This document shows, in pieces, positions 8,306 through 16,744 of a DNA stretch of 63,443 bases. Source of the stretch: Microbacteriaceae bacterium VKM Ac-2854 (GTDB lineage Bacteria; Actinomycetota; Actinomycetes; Actinomycetales; Microbacteriaceae); assembly GCA_013205085.1 (NCBI GenBank), contig JABMLH010000012.1, positions 1 to 63,443 on the forward strand, written 5' to 3'. The number at the start of each line of letters is the position of its first letter. Positions within the stretch are counted from its first letter, which is position 1. Below the pieces are notes generated by a model. The model was not told the DNA's origin, did not search any database, and saw nothing but the letters and a program-made list of their open reading frames with translations. A program made the position numbers and the translations under genes.

Positions 8306-9286
8306 TCAGAGCCGTTCGGCGAGGAAGCGCAGGTGTTCCACGAGTTGGAAGACCTCGCCGTTCTCGTGGCCGTTGTACGGGTAGACCTTCATCCGCTTGG
8401 CGCCGGCGTAGGCGTTGTAGGAGGCGTACACCGTGGACGGCGGGCAGATCTGGTCGAGCAGCGCGACGGAGAACAGGGCGGGCACCGTGGCGTGCGGCGC
8501 GAAGGTGGTGCCGTCGATGTAGCGCAGCGTGGCGAAGACCCGATCCTCCGCGCCGCGGTGCACCCGCAGGTACTGCACGATCTCGGCGTACGGCAGCGTG
8601 TCGACGATCGTGGTCGCGTGCCGGATGTGGCTCAGGAACGGAACGTCCACGATGGCGGCCCGGGCGGCGTCGGATTCGCCCAGCAGGCCGAGCAGACCGG
8701 CGACGGCGAGGCAGATGCCGCCGCCCTGGCTGCCGCCCGAGATCGCGACGCGATCGGCGTCGATGCGTGGATGCGCCTGGGCGACGTCGAGGGCGAGCAG
8801 CGCGTCGGTGAACACCCGGCGGTAGAAGTGCTCCTCGGGCGATTCGATGCCCTGGGTGAGGAAGCCGCTCGTGTGCGGGCCGCTGCCGACGGGGTCGGCC
8901 GTGTCGCCCGGACGGTGTCCGCTGCCCTGGCCGCGGACGTCCATCACCAGGTGCGCGTAGCCCGCCGCCGAGAGCGCGGTCCACTCCTGCACGAGTCCGC
9001 GGCCGCCGCCGTAGCCGATGTAGGTGACGACGGCCGGGAGCGGGCCGTCGATGCCCCGAGGCAGGACCAGCCACGCCTTGATCGGATGCCCGCCGAAACC
9101 CGCGAACGTGACGTCGAAGGTCTCCAACAACGCGAATCCGGCGTCGACCGGCTCGAACCGGGCCGGCCACGACTGGGCGCGGGCCTCGGCGACCGTGCCG
9201 CGCCAGAAGGCGGCGAAGTCCTCGGGTTCCTCGCGTTCCGGCGCATAGATCTCGAGCAGGTCCAAGGGGAGGTCGAACTGGGGCAC
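8306..9286 (-). CDS. AXE1-type acetyl xylan esterase / deacetylase
   Basis: A 326-residue cytoplasmic alpha/beta-hydrolase of carbohydrate esterase family 7 type. The nucleophile is S186 in AISGGSQGGG. The family RGQGSG motif is at about 118-123, and the catalytic His is in YNGHENGEV near the C-terminus. Enzymes of this group remove acetyl groups from xylo-oligosaccharides or cephalosporin C. Start is GTG at 9286 with GGAAGGAG upstream. It is convergent with the Gfo/Idh operon and divergent from the sugar importer, sharing an upstream region that carries LacI-type operators. Its neighbours therefore suggest an acetylated plant-derived oligosaccharide. Confidence 0.88.
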   Translation of the reverse strand: MPQFDLPLDLLEIYAPEREEPEDFAAFWRGTVAEARAQSWPARFEPVDAGFALLETFDVTFAGFGGHPIKAWLVLPRGIDGPLPAVVTYIGYGGGRGLVQEWTALSAAGYAHLVMDVRGQGSGHRPGDTADPVGSGPHTSGFLTQGIESPEEHFYRRVFTDALLALDVAQAHPRIDADRVAISGGSQGGGICLAVAGLLGLLGESDAARAAIVDVPFLSHIRHATTIVDTLPYAEIVQYLRVHRGAEDRVFATLRYIDGTTFAPHATVPALFSVALLDQICPPSTVYASYNAYAGAKRMKVYPYNGHENGEVFQLVEHLRFLAERL

Positions 9287-9341
9287 GGTTACTCCTTCCA
9301 GCGGCGGCGGTGCCGTCTGAGTGGTCGATTCCGATCCGGCC

Positions 9342-9400
9342 TTGACGAGCGTCCGGGTCTGTATCTATCGTAGGGCAAACGCTTTCCCGAAACGTTTCAC
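9342..9400 (+). promoter_or_regulatory. promoter and double LacI-type operator of the sugar ABC operon
   Basis: A candidate promoter TTGACG (9342-9347), 18 bp, TATCGT (9366-9371) is followed directly by GGGCAAACGCTTTCCCG (9373-9389), identical to the site at 5451. A perfect 10-bp palindrome GAAACGTTTC (9389-9398) follows. The sites cover the expected transcription start, as in classical LacI-type repression. The same region lies upstream of the divergent esterase. Confidence 0.75.
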
Positions 9401-9466
9401 ACCTCGGAGCCCACGACGGTGCCGATCGTATCGGGTACGAACGATGAGGTTCTTGAAAGGACGATG

Positions 9467-10777
9467 ATGTTCCGTAATCACAGCACTCGAAAGCACGGCT
9501 TCCGCTTCGGCGCCGTCGCCGTGGCCGCGGTGGCCGCGCTCGGCCTGAGCGCCTGCGCCGGTGGCGGCGGCTCCAGCGCCGGCGCGACCCTGGACCCGGA
9601 CGAAGAGGTCACCCTCAACTACACCTTCTGGGGCAACGACGACCGCGCCGGTCGCTACGACCAGGCGATCGCACTGTTCGAGGAGGAGCACTCGAACATC
9701 ACGGTCAACTCGACCTTCACCGACTACTCCTCGTACTGGGAGAAGCGGCAGACGGAGGCGGCGGGCGGGGGCCTTCCGGACGTGATGCAGTTCGACTACA
9801 CCTACCTGCGTCAGTACGGCGACAACGGCCTGCTCGGCGACCTCTCCGGCTACTTCGGCGGCGTGATCGACGAGAGCACGATCTCGCCCGAGCTGCTGGC
9901 GACCGGCGAGCTGGACGGCCAGACCTACGCGATCCCCACCGGCTACAGCGCCTGGGCGATCTTCCAGAACGAAGACCTGCTCGCCGCGAACGGCGTCGAG
10001 CCCTACGCGGGCGGCGGCACCTGGGACGACTACTCGGCCTACATCGCCGATGTCACGGCCAAGACCGGCGGCGCCGTGTACGGCGGCACCGACTGGACGA
10101 TGCGGATCCAGAACTTCGAGCTGCAGCTGCGCGAGAAGGGCGAATCGCTGTTCACCGAGGACGGCGAGCTCGGTTTCACCAAGGATGAACTCGCCGCGTT
10201 CTGGAAGCAGGGCGAGGAGATGCGCAGCACGAGCGGCGTTCCCGGCGCACGCCTGCAGGAGCTGCTGCCCAAGTCGGGCTTCGGCGGCAACCTCTCCACG
10301 AGCGAGATGAGCTGGAGCAACTTCCTCGGCGGTTACATCGGCGACTCCGGTTCGTCGAACATCACGCTGGTCGCTCCGCCGACCGACGACGCCGACTCGA
10401 AGGACCTCTACCAGAAGGTCGGCCTGATGCAGGCGATCTCCTCCGGCACGAAGCACCCGGAGGCCGCGGCGACGTTCCTCGACTTCCTGATCAACAGTCC
10501 GGAGGTGGGCAAGATCTTCGGCGCCACCCTGGGCATCCCCGCCTCGTCGGCTCAGCTCGAGGGAGCCGACCTGCAGGGCTCCGACAAGGCCGTCGCCGAC
10601 TACCTCGACTCGATCACCGACCGCATCGGCACCGCCCCGGAGGCGCCGGTCGCCGGTTACGGCGCGATCGAGGCCAACTTCCTCGACCTCGGCACCAGCC
10701 TCGGGCTGAACGCGATCACGGTGGATGAAGCCGTGAACCAGTTCTTCGACGAGACCGCCGTCACGCTCGGCAACTAG
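9467..10777 (+). CDS. sugar ABC transporter substrate-binding lipoprotein (family 1)
   Basis: A 436-residue extracellular binding protein. The signal peptide ends in a lipobox LGLSAC followed by AGGGGSS, so it is probably anchored to the outer face of the membrane. The fold begins VTLNYTFWGNDDRAGRYDQA, typical of SBP_bac_1 proteins that bind oligosaccharides. AAAGG lies 6 nt before the ATG at 9467; the preceding in-frame ATG at 9464 is too close to it. First gene of a four-gene importer operon controlled by the LacI-type sites directly upstream. No ATPase is encoded here, so a shared MsiK-like ATPase elsewhere probably energises it (inference from related actinobacterial importers). Confidence 0.92.
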   Translation: MFRNHSTRKHGFRFGAVAVAAVAALGLSACAGGGGSSAGATLDPDEEVTLNYTFWGNDDRAGRYDQAIALFEEEHSNITVNSTFTDYSSYWEKRQTEAAGGGLPDVMQFDYTYLRQYGDNGLLGDLSGYFGGVIDESTISPELLATGELDGQTYAIPTGYSAWAIFQNEDLLAANGVEPYAGGGTWDDYSAYIADVTAKTGGAVYGGTDWTMRIQNFELQLREKGESLFTEDGELGFTKDELAAFWKQGEEMRSTSGVPGARLQELLPKSGFGGNLSTSEMSWSNFLGGYIGDSGSSNITLVAPPTDDADSKDLYQKVGLMQAISSGTKHPEAAATFLDFLINSPEVGKIFGATLGIPASSAQLEGADLQGSDKAVADYLDSITDRIGTAPEAPVAGYGAIEANFLDLGTSLGLNAITVDEAVNQFFDETAVTLGN

Positions 10778-10811
10778 CGCAACCCGGCATCGAACCAAGG
10801 GAAGGCACATC

Positions 10812-11804
10812 ATGACGACACTGCACACCGAGAGCGGGACGACCGCCCCCGGCCGTGCCGCGTCCGGTCCGGGCGGGGCGAGCACTGCTCGCCCCGCCGC
10901 GGACTCCGCGCCACGGAAGAACCGCCGCCGCGACACCGTCGCCGGCTACGCCTTCCTCTCTCCCTGGCTGCTGGGCTTCGTCGCCCTGACGCTGGGCCCG
11001 ATGCTGATGTCGTTGTACTTCGCGTTCACCGACTACAACCTGTTCCGCGCTCCGGAGTGGATCGGCACCGCCAACTTCGAGCGGCTGTTCTCCGACCCGA
11101 AGTTCCTGCAGTCGGTGCAGCTCACGCTGACCTACGTCTTCGTCGGCACGCCGGTGAAGCTCGCGGCGGCGCTGCTGGTGGCGATGCTGCTGAACTACAA
11201 GGCGAAGGGCACGGGCTTCTTCCGTTCCGCGTTCTACGCTCCGTCGCTGATCGGGGCGAGCGTCAGCGTGGCGATCGTGTGGCGGGCGATGTTCTCGACC
11301 GACGGCCCCGTCGACTCGGGCCTGAGCCTGTTCGGCATCAACCTCGGCGGCTGGATCGGCGTGCCGGCCCTGGTGCTGCCGATGATGATCCTGCTGGCGG
11401 TGTGGCAGTTCGGCGCCCCGATGGTGATCTTCCTCGCGGGCCTCAAGCAGGTGCCGGGCGAGCTGTACGAGGCGGCGTCGATGGACGGCGCCGGCCCGTG
11501 GCGCAAGTTCACCAGCGTGACCCTGCCGATGCTCTCACCGGTGATCTTCTTCAACCTGCTGCTGGAGCTGATCAACGCCTTCCAGGTGTTCGCCTCGGCG
11601 TACATCATCGGCAACGGCACGGGCGGCCCGGCCGGCGCGACCAACTTCTACACGGTGTACCTGTACACCCGAGCCTTCACCAACAACCAGATGGGCTACG
11701 CCTCGGCGATGGCCTGGGTGCTGCTGGTCTTCGTGGGCATCATCGCCTTCGTCCTGTTCAAGACCCAGAAGAGCTGGGTGCACTACTCGGGAGACACCAA
11801 ATGA
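10812..11804 (+). CDS. sugar ABC transporter permease (MalF/UgpA type)
   Basis: A 330-residue inner-membrane protein with six predicted membrane segments after an Ala/Arg-rich cytoplasmic N-terminus. The coupling EAA motif is recognisable as ELYEAASMDGAGPWRKFTSV near residue 215, which contacts the ATPase. AGGGAAGG precedes the ATG. It overlaps the next permease by 4 bp (ATGA), so the two subunits are made together. Confidence 0.93.
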   Translation: MTTLHTESGTTAPGRAASGPGGASTARPAADSAPRKNRRRDTVAGYAFLSPWLLGFVALTLGPMLMSLYFAFTDYNLFRAPEWIGTANFERLFSDPKFLQSVQLTLTYVFVGTPVKLAAALLVAMLLNYKAKGTGFFRSAFYAPSLIGASVSVAIVWRAMFSTDGPVDSGLSLFGINLGGWIGVPALVLPMMILLAVWQFGAPMVIFLAGLKQVPGELYEAASMDGAGPWRKFTSVTLPMLSPVIFFNLLLELINAFQVFASAYIIGNGTGGPAGATNFYTVYLYTRAFTNNQMGYASAMAWVLLVFVGIIAFVLFKTQKSWVHYSGDTK

Positions 11805-12706
11805 GCACGTTGGAGCACCCGACGACCACCGGCATCGTCACCGCCGGCACCACGCCGCCGCGCGGGCGCCGCCGGATCAAGACCGGCACCATCGTCTGGA
11901 TCCTCGCGATGATCGTGCTGACCGCGATCGTGCTGTATCCGCTGATCTGGATGGTCTTCGCCTCCTTCAAGCCCTCGGCGGAGTTCGGCGGGGTGACCTC
12001 GCTGCTGCCGCAGAACCCGACGATCGACAACTACATCAAGGTGTTCTCCGGCGTGGCGGGCGTGCCGCTGTGGCAGTTCTTCCTGAACTCGACGGTGCTC
12101 GCGGTCGGCTCGGTGATCGGCGTGGTGATCTCGTCCTCGATGGCGGCCTACGCGTTCGCCCGGCTCGACTTCCGCGGGCGGCCGATGTACTTCGCGATCA
12201 TGATCGGCACGTTGCTGCTGCCGGTGCACGTGCTGATCATCCCGCAGTACACGATCTTCCGGACCCTCGGCATGATGGACAGCTACTGGCCGCTGCTGAT
12301 CGGCAAGTTCCTGGCGACCGAGGCGTTCTTCGTCTTCCTGATGGTGCAGTTCATCCGCAACCTGCCGATGGAGCTGGACGAGGCGGCGCGGATCGACGGG
12401 GCCGGTCACGTGCGGATCTTCCGCTCGATCACGCTGCCGCTGATCCGCCCGGCGATCATCACCTCGTCGATCTTCGCGTTCATCTGGAGCTGGAACGACT
12501 TCCTCGGCCCGCTGCTGTATCTGAACACGCCCGACAAGCAGCCGCTGCCGCTGGCGCTGCGGGTCTACAACGACCAGACCTCGTCGTCGGACTACGGAGC
12601 GACGATCGCGATCTCGGTGTTGGCCCTCCTGCCGATCATGATCTTCTTCATCATCTTCCAGCGCTTCCTGGTGGACGGCGTCGCGACGCAGGGGCTGAAG
12701 GGATGA
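11801..12706 (+). CDS. sugar ABC transporter permease (MalG/UgpE type)
   Basis: A 301-residue permease, starting MSTLEHPTTT in the ATGA overlap. Six membrane segments, the first being TIVWILAMIVLTAIVLYPLI. The EAA loop reads ELDEAARIDGAGHVRIFRSI. It forms the heterodimeric channel with the upstream permease. The following YesL-like gene overlaps its stop by 4 bp. Confidence 0.93.
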   Translation: MSTLEHPTTTGIVTAGTTPPRGRRRIKTGTIVWILAMIVLTAIVLYPLIWMVFASFKPSAEFGGVTSLLPQNPTIDNYIKVFSGVAGVPLWQFFLNSTVLAVGSVIGVVISSSMAAYAFARLDFRGRPMYFAIMIGTLLLPVHVLIIPQYTIFRTLGMMDSYWPLLIGKFLATEAFFVFLMVQFIRNLPMELDEAARIDGAGHVRIFRSITLPLIRPAIITSSIFAFIWSWNDFLGPLLYLNTPDKQPLPLALRVYNDQTSSSDYGATIAISVLALLPIMIFFIIFQRFLVDGVATQGLKG

Positions 12707-13335
12707 GCGTGGCCTCGAAGGCACGGCGGGCCGCCCGGGATTCCCGGGCGGCCTCCGCCGATGGCACGGCACTGCGCTGGCCGGGGGCGACGAACAAGTT
12801 CGCGCTCTTCGCCGAGGTGCTCTACACCGGGCTGGTGATCACGATCGTGGCCCTGCCGCTGGTGACCCTGCCGCTCGCGCTGGCGGTGGGCATCCGGCAC
12901 CTGCGCCGCTTCGTGCTCGACGAGAGCTCGACCGTGGCGAAGGTGTGGGCGGATGTCCGCGCCGGCTTCGTGCGATCGCTGCCCGTCGGTCTCGCCGTCG
13001 TGGGCGGCTCCGCCGTGGTCGCCCTCGACCTGCTGCTCGCCTCGACCGGCGCGCTGCCGGGCGGGATCGGCGTGGCGGTTGTGCTCGCGCTGGCTCTGCT
13101 CGCCGCGCTGGTCGCCCTGGTCGGCGCCGCCGCGGACTGGCAGCCGAGCGCGCGCTGGCTTCCGCTGCTGCGCACCTCCGCCCGCCGTGCGGCGACGGAT
13201 GCGCGGGGCACCTCGTTCCTCGTGGTCGCGCTGGTGCTGACCGGGGTGATCACGTGGCAGCTCGCGCCCCTGATCGTGCCGTGCCTGGGCTGCCTCGCCT
13301 TCGCGGCGCTGGCGCTGCGGCTCGCGCGAGACTGA
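12703..13335 (+). CDS. YesL/DUF624-like membrane protein
   Basis: A 210-residue integral membrane protein with about four or five hydrophobic segments, the first in LVITIVALPLVTLPLALAVG followed by RHLRRFVLDES. This fits the YesL family (DUF624), small membrane proteins of unknown function that often accompany carbohydrate ABC importers. It is the last gene of the importer operon, coupled by ATGA. A REP-like repeat follows and probably marks the end of the transcript. Confidence 0.65.
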   Translation: MSVASKARRAARDSRAASADGTALRWPGATNKFALFAEVLYTGLVITIVALPLVTLPLALAVGIRHLRRFVLDESSTVAKVWADVRAGFVRSLPVGLAVVGGSAVVALDLLLASTGALPGGIGVAVVLALALLAALVALVGAAADWQPSARWLPLLRTSARRAATDARGTSFLVVALVLTGVITWQLAPLIVPCLGCLAFAALALRLARD

Positions 13336-13361
13336 CTCCGTCAGCGGGTGCCTGCCGGCCT

Positions 13362-13471
13362 CGCTGGTTGAGGAGGGAGGCCGCGTGACCCTTGCACCCT
13401 CCGCCCGAGGGAGGGTGCAAATCGCTCGATACGCGTCGGCCGCAAGCGGCCTTTGGCTACTTGACCAACGA
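13362..13471. repeat. REP-like palindromic repeat between convergent operons
   Basis: Outer arms CGCTGGTTGAGGA (from 13362) and TACTTGACCAACG (to 13471). Inside is a perfect 11-bp hairpin, TTGCACCCTCC (13392-13402) and GGAGGGTGCAA (13410-13420), and the core CTCGATACGCGTCGGCCG. It lies between the end of the importer operon and the end of the convergent GH42 gene, so it can act as a bidirectional terminator. Same family as 2365 and 2531. Confidence 0.8.
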
Positions 13472-13488
13472 ACGACTGGGGCGCGAAC

Positions 13489-15504
13489 TCAGACGCGGAG
13501 CATGGCCCAGCCGAACGGGGCGAGGGTGAGCGACGAGACCGACTCGCCGGTTTGCAGTTCGGTGCCGGAGACCGTGACCGTGGCCGACTCGGTGCCGTGG
13601 TTGATCACGGTGAGCACGTCGCCGCGGCGGGCGAGCTCGACGAAGGGGTCGACATTTGCCAGGTCCGGAGTGACGCCCGCCTCCGTGGCGGCCCAGCCGG
13701 TGATCGCGCGCATCCCGTCGTCGTCGGGGATGGTCGCGAGGTAGTGGGCGCGGCCGGAGCCGGCGCCGTTCGTCGTGAGCGCGGGGCGGCCGGTGAGCCG
13801 GCCGTCGGTGAAGCGTCCGAGCACCTCCGCGCCGGCGGGGTGGATCTCCTCGGCGAAGAACTCGCCGCGGATCGCTCCGGCGGGGGAGTCGAGAGTGGCG
13901 TGGTCCTCGCCGGGGCCTCGGGCACCGGCCGGGCCGCCGAGGTCGCCCGCGGACGATCCGCCCGATGCGGCGGCCGGTGGAACCAGGGCGCCGAAGTCCT
14001 CCAGCGTGATGCCCAGCGTTGGGCCGAGCTGCTGCAGGAAGCCGCCGTCGCGGAAGGCGTCGTTCTCGTCGACGACATCGGAGAACGCCGAGACGAGCAG
14101 GTGCCCGCCGGCCTGCACGTAGCCCACCAGCTTGGCCGCGCCCGACGCCGTCAGCTGGTACAGCTGCGGCGCGACCACGAGGGCGTAGCCGCTGAGGTCG
14201 CTGTCGGCGCGGACGATGTCGACGGCCAGGTGCTGCCGCTGCAGCGCGGCGAACCAGCGCTGGATCAGCGTGGCGTACTCCACGGGCACGGGATGATCGG
14301 CCCCGCTGATCGCCCACCAGTTCTGCCACTCGAAAACGAGGGCCACGCGCGCGCCGGAGCCGACGGGCAGCTCGGGCAAAGACGCGAGGTCGGCGCCCAA
14401 GGCGGTCACCTCGCGCCACGTGCGGGTGTCGGTGCCGGCGTGCGGCAGCATCGCGGAGTGGAACTTCTCGCTGCCTGCGCGGGACTGCCGCCACTGGAAG
14501 AACAGGATGCCGTCGGCGCCGCGGCCGACCGCCTGCATCGACAACGCGGCCATCTGGCCGGGCGCCTTCGGCGCGTTCGTGGGCCGCCAGTTCACCGCGT
14601 TCGTCGACTGCTCCATCAGGATCCACGGCACGTCCGGCTTGAGCGAACGCATCAGTTCCCGGGTGAACGCGGCGGCGCGGAACGACTCCGGGTCGTTGGG
14701 GTCGGGGTACGAGTCGTCCGAGATCAGGTCGACCTCCGGCGCCCAACGCCAGTAGTCCGCGGCGGGGAACGCCCCCATGAAGTTGGTGGTGATCGGCTGC
14801 GTCGCCCCGGCGGCGCGGATGATGTTGCGCTCCATGACGTACAGCTCGAGCAACGCGTCGGAGGAGAAACGCTTGAAGTCGAGCACACCGGCGGGGTTCT
14901 GCGAGTACGGCGCCTTCCGCGGCGGCACGATCTGCTCGAACGCGGTGTAGCGCTGCGACCAGAACGCCGTGCCCCACGCCGCGTTCAGCGCGTCGAGGTC
15001 GCCGTACTTCGCCATCAGCCAGAGCCGGAACGCGTCGCGCGCGTTGTCGGAGTAGTCGTAGTTGAGGTGGCAGCCGTACTCGTTGTTGACGTGCCACATC
15101 ACCACGGCGGGATGGGCGGCGTAGCGTTCCGCGAGCGCCGTGACCAGATCGGCGGCGAGGCGGCGGTACTCGGGCGAGGTCGGCGCGAAGTGCTGCCGGC
15201 TGCCCGGCCAGTAGGTGGATCCGTTCTCGTCCTGCGGCAGCATCTCGGGGTAGGCACTCGTCGCCCACGGCGGGGGAGACGCGGTCGCCGTGGCGAGGTC
15301 GACCGCGATCCCGGCATCGTGCAGGATGCCGATCACGCTGTCGAGCCACTCGAAATCGAACACGCCCTCGGCGGGCTGGATGCGCGACCACGCGAAGATG
15401 CCCAGGCTCACCATGGTGACTCCGGCCTCGCGCATCAGTCGTGCATCCTCCGGCCAGACGCTCGCGGGCCACTGTTCGGGGTTGTAATCGCCGCCGTAGT
15501 GCAC
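13489..15504 (-). CDS. GH42 beta-galactosidase
   Basis: A 671-residue intracellular glycosidase of family GH42, normal length. The TIM barrel begins HYGGDYNPEQWP. The acid/base Glu is E142 in WHVNNEYGCH, and the nucleophile is E298 in PWILMEQSTN. A trimerisation domain (about 400-590) and a small beta C-terminal domain ending FGWAMLRV follow. It releases terminal galactose (in some members arabinose) from plant oligosaccharides and does not require secretion. It lies 40 bp downstream of lacI on the same strand and is probably cotranscribed, which makes the enzyme part of the LacI regulon. Confidence 0.93.
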   Translation of the reverse strand: MHYGGDYNPEQWPASVWPEDARLMREAGVTMVSLGIFAWSRIQPAEGVFDFEWLDSVIGILHDAGIAVDLATATASPPPWATSAYPEMLPQDENGSTYWPGSRQHFAPTSPEYRRLAADLVTALAERYAAHPAVVMWHVNNEYGCHLNYDYSDNARDAFRLWLMAKYGDLDALNAAWGTAFWSQRYTAFEQIVPPRKAPYSQNPAGVLDFKRFSSDALLELYVMERNIIRAAGATQPITTNFMGAFPAADYWRWAPEVDLISDDSYPDPNDPESFRAAAFTRELMRSLKPDVPWILMEQSTNAVNWRPTNAPKAPGQMAALSMQAVGRGADGILFFQWRQSRAGSEKFHSAMLPHAGTDTRTWREVTALGADLASLPELPVGSGARVALVFEWQNWWAISGADHPVPVEYATLIQRWFAALQRQHLAVDIVRADSDLSGYALVVAPQLYQLTASGAAKLVGYVQAGGHLLVSAFSDVVDENDAFRDGGFLQQLGPTLGITLEDFGALVPPAAASGGSSAGDLGGPAGARGPGEDHATLDSPAGAIRGEFFAEEIHPAGAEVLGRFTDGRLTGRPALTTNGAGSGRAHYLATIPDDDGMRAITGWAATEAGVTPDLANVDPFVELARRGDVLTVINHGTESATVTVSGTELQTGESVSSLTLAPFGWAMLRV

Positions 15505-15544
15505 GGAGGTCTCCTTCGGGTTCGGGGGTGTTCGGGTTCGGGGT

Positions 15545-16546
15545 TCAGGCGTCGCGTGTGGACTGGCGCACGACGAGGGAGGGCTGGAAGCGCACGGACT
15601 CCGGCGCCGCCTCGCCGTCGAATTGGGCCAGCAGGAGCCGGGTCGCCGCCGCCCCGATGTCGTAGCTGGGCTGTCGCACCGATGTGAGCGGCACGGCGGC
15701 GGCCTCGGCGTAGACGATGTCGTCGTAGCCGATCACGGCGATGTCGCCCGGGATGTCGACGCCCGCCCGCAGCAGCCCGAGCAGGATGCCGAGCGCCATC
15801 TCGTCGTTGCCGCTGAAGATGCCGTCGGGGCGTTCGCCCTCCGGCAGCGCCCCGATCCGCTCGCCGAGCTCGCGACCGACCCGGGCGTTCAGCGTGCCGC
15901 TCTCGTGCACGGTGAGGCGGGCGCCGGCCGCCTCGACGACGGCGCGGCAGCCTGCCAGGCGCTCACTCATCTGCGGAATGCCGAGCGGACCGCCAACGAA
16001 AAGGATGCTGCGGCAGCCGCCGGCGAGCAGGTGCTCCGCGGCCAGCCGCCCGCCGAGCACGTCATCGAGCGAGACGGAGGGGATCACGCCGTCCGGATCG
16101 ACCCGGTCGACGAGAACGACCGGCACCCGGCGCGCCCGGAACCGGCTGAGGTCGGCGAAGTCGCGCATCCGCGGCGCCAGCAGCACGCCGTCGACACGCT
16201 GACGCTCGAACAGGTCGAGATAGCGGGATTCGCGCGTCGCGGAGTCGTGGCTGTTGCCGACCAGCAGCGAGTAACCGGCGGTGTCTGCAGCGTCCTCCGC
16301 CCCGAGCGCGACGTCGGCGAAGAACGGGTTCGTCAGATTGACCACCGCGAAGCCGATCGCCCAACTGCGGCCCGCCTTGAGTTGCCGCGCGGCGATGTTG
16401 GGGACGTAGCCGAGTTCCGCGGCGGCGGCGGCGACCAGGGCGACCGATTTAGCGGAGACCCGTTCCGGGCGGTTCAGCGCGTACGACGCGGTCGCGACCG
16501 AGACTCCGGCTCGGGCCGCAACATCACGGATGCCGATGTCGGCCAT
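15545..16546 (-). CDS. LacI-family repressor of the carbohydrate regulon
   Basis: A 333-residue regulator. The LacI helix-turn-helix is at the N-terminus, IRDVAARAGVSVATASYALN, with the hinge helix region PNIAARQLKAGRSWAIGFAV, followed by a periplasmic-binding-protein-like sugar domain. I chose the ATG at 16544-16546 because AAGGGG lies 8 bp upstream and the HTH starts at residue 4; longer in-frame starts read through the operator region. LacI-type sites occur in its own upstream region and before the operons at 5483 and 9467, so it most likely represses all three and is released by an imported oligosaccharide. Confidence 0.92.
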   Translation of the reverse strand: MADIGIRDVAARAGVSVATASYALNRPERVSAKSVALVAAAAAELGYVPNIAARQLKAGRSWAIGFAVVNLTNPFFADVALGAEDAADTAGYSLLVGNSHDSATRESRYLDLFERQRVDGVLLAPRMRDFADLSRFRARRVPVVLVDRVDPDGVIPSVSLDDVLGGRLAAEHLLAGGCRSILFVGGPLGIPQMSERLAGCRAVVEAAGARLTVHESGTLNARVGRELGERIGALPEGERPDGIFSGNDEMALGILLGLLRAGVDIPGDIAVIGYDDIVYAEAAAVPLTSVRQPSYDIGAAATRLLLAQFDGEAAPESVRFQPSLVVRQSTRDA

Positions 16547-16567
16547 CTGCGCCCCTTCGCCGCCCGT

Positions 16568-16615
16568 GGAAGGAATGCGTTTTCCTTCCGGATAGAGCCT
16601 ATGTGAAACGTTTAG
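16568..16615. promoter_or_regulatory. autoregulatory LacI-type sites before lacI
   Basis: GTGAAACGTTTAG (16603-16615) matches the GAAACGTTTCAC site before the importer operon. Nearer the gene is a perfect inverted repeat, GGAAGGAA (16568-16575) and TTCCTTCC (16582-16589) around TGCGTT, whose centre resembles the AACGCTTTCC half of the main operator. Both lie upstream of the ATG at 16546 and fit autorepression. Confidence 0.65.
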
Positions 16616-16664
16616 GCCATCGCAACCGATGGTCGACGCGATGGTCGCCTGGTTGTCGCTCGAC

Positions 16665-16694
16665 TTGACTATGACGCTCGTCATAGTGCACGAT
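16665..16694 (+). promoter_or_regulatory. palindromic operator inside the tautomerase promoter
   Basis: The perfect palindrome ACTATGAC-GCTC-GTCATAGT (16668-16687) sits between a -35-like TTGACT (16665-16670) and a possible -10 CACGAT (16689-16694). Location and symmetry fit a TetR- or MarR-type repressor. The nearest candidate is the TetR gene convergent with the tautomerase, but its own upstream palindrome is different. Confidence 0.55.
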
Positions 16695-16744
16695 CATGAC
16701 ATCGGCTCGACACCGTCGGCCGCACGACCTCCGAGGAGAACCCC

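Noticed and set aside
13552-15687. Long open reading frame (over 700 codons) on the plus strand opposite the GH42 gene and lacI
   Set aside because: High-GC genes with GC-biased third positions generate long antisense frames. This one has no domain, is full of Arg/Gly/Val and is out of phase with a clearly conserved GH42.
16546-16684. Longer N-terminus for the LacI protein
   Set aside because: It would place translated sequence over the operator region and before an HTH that is normally at the extreme N-terminus; a good Shine-Dalgarno precedes 16546.
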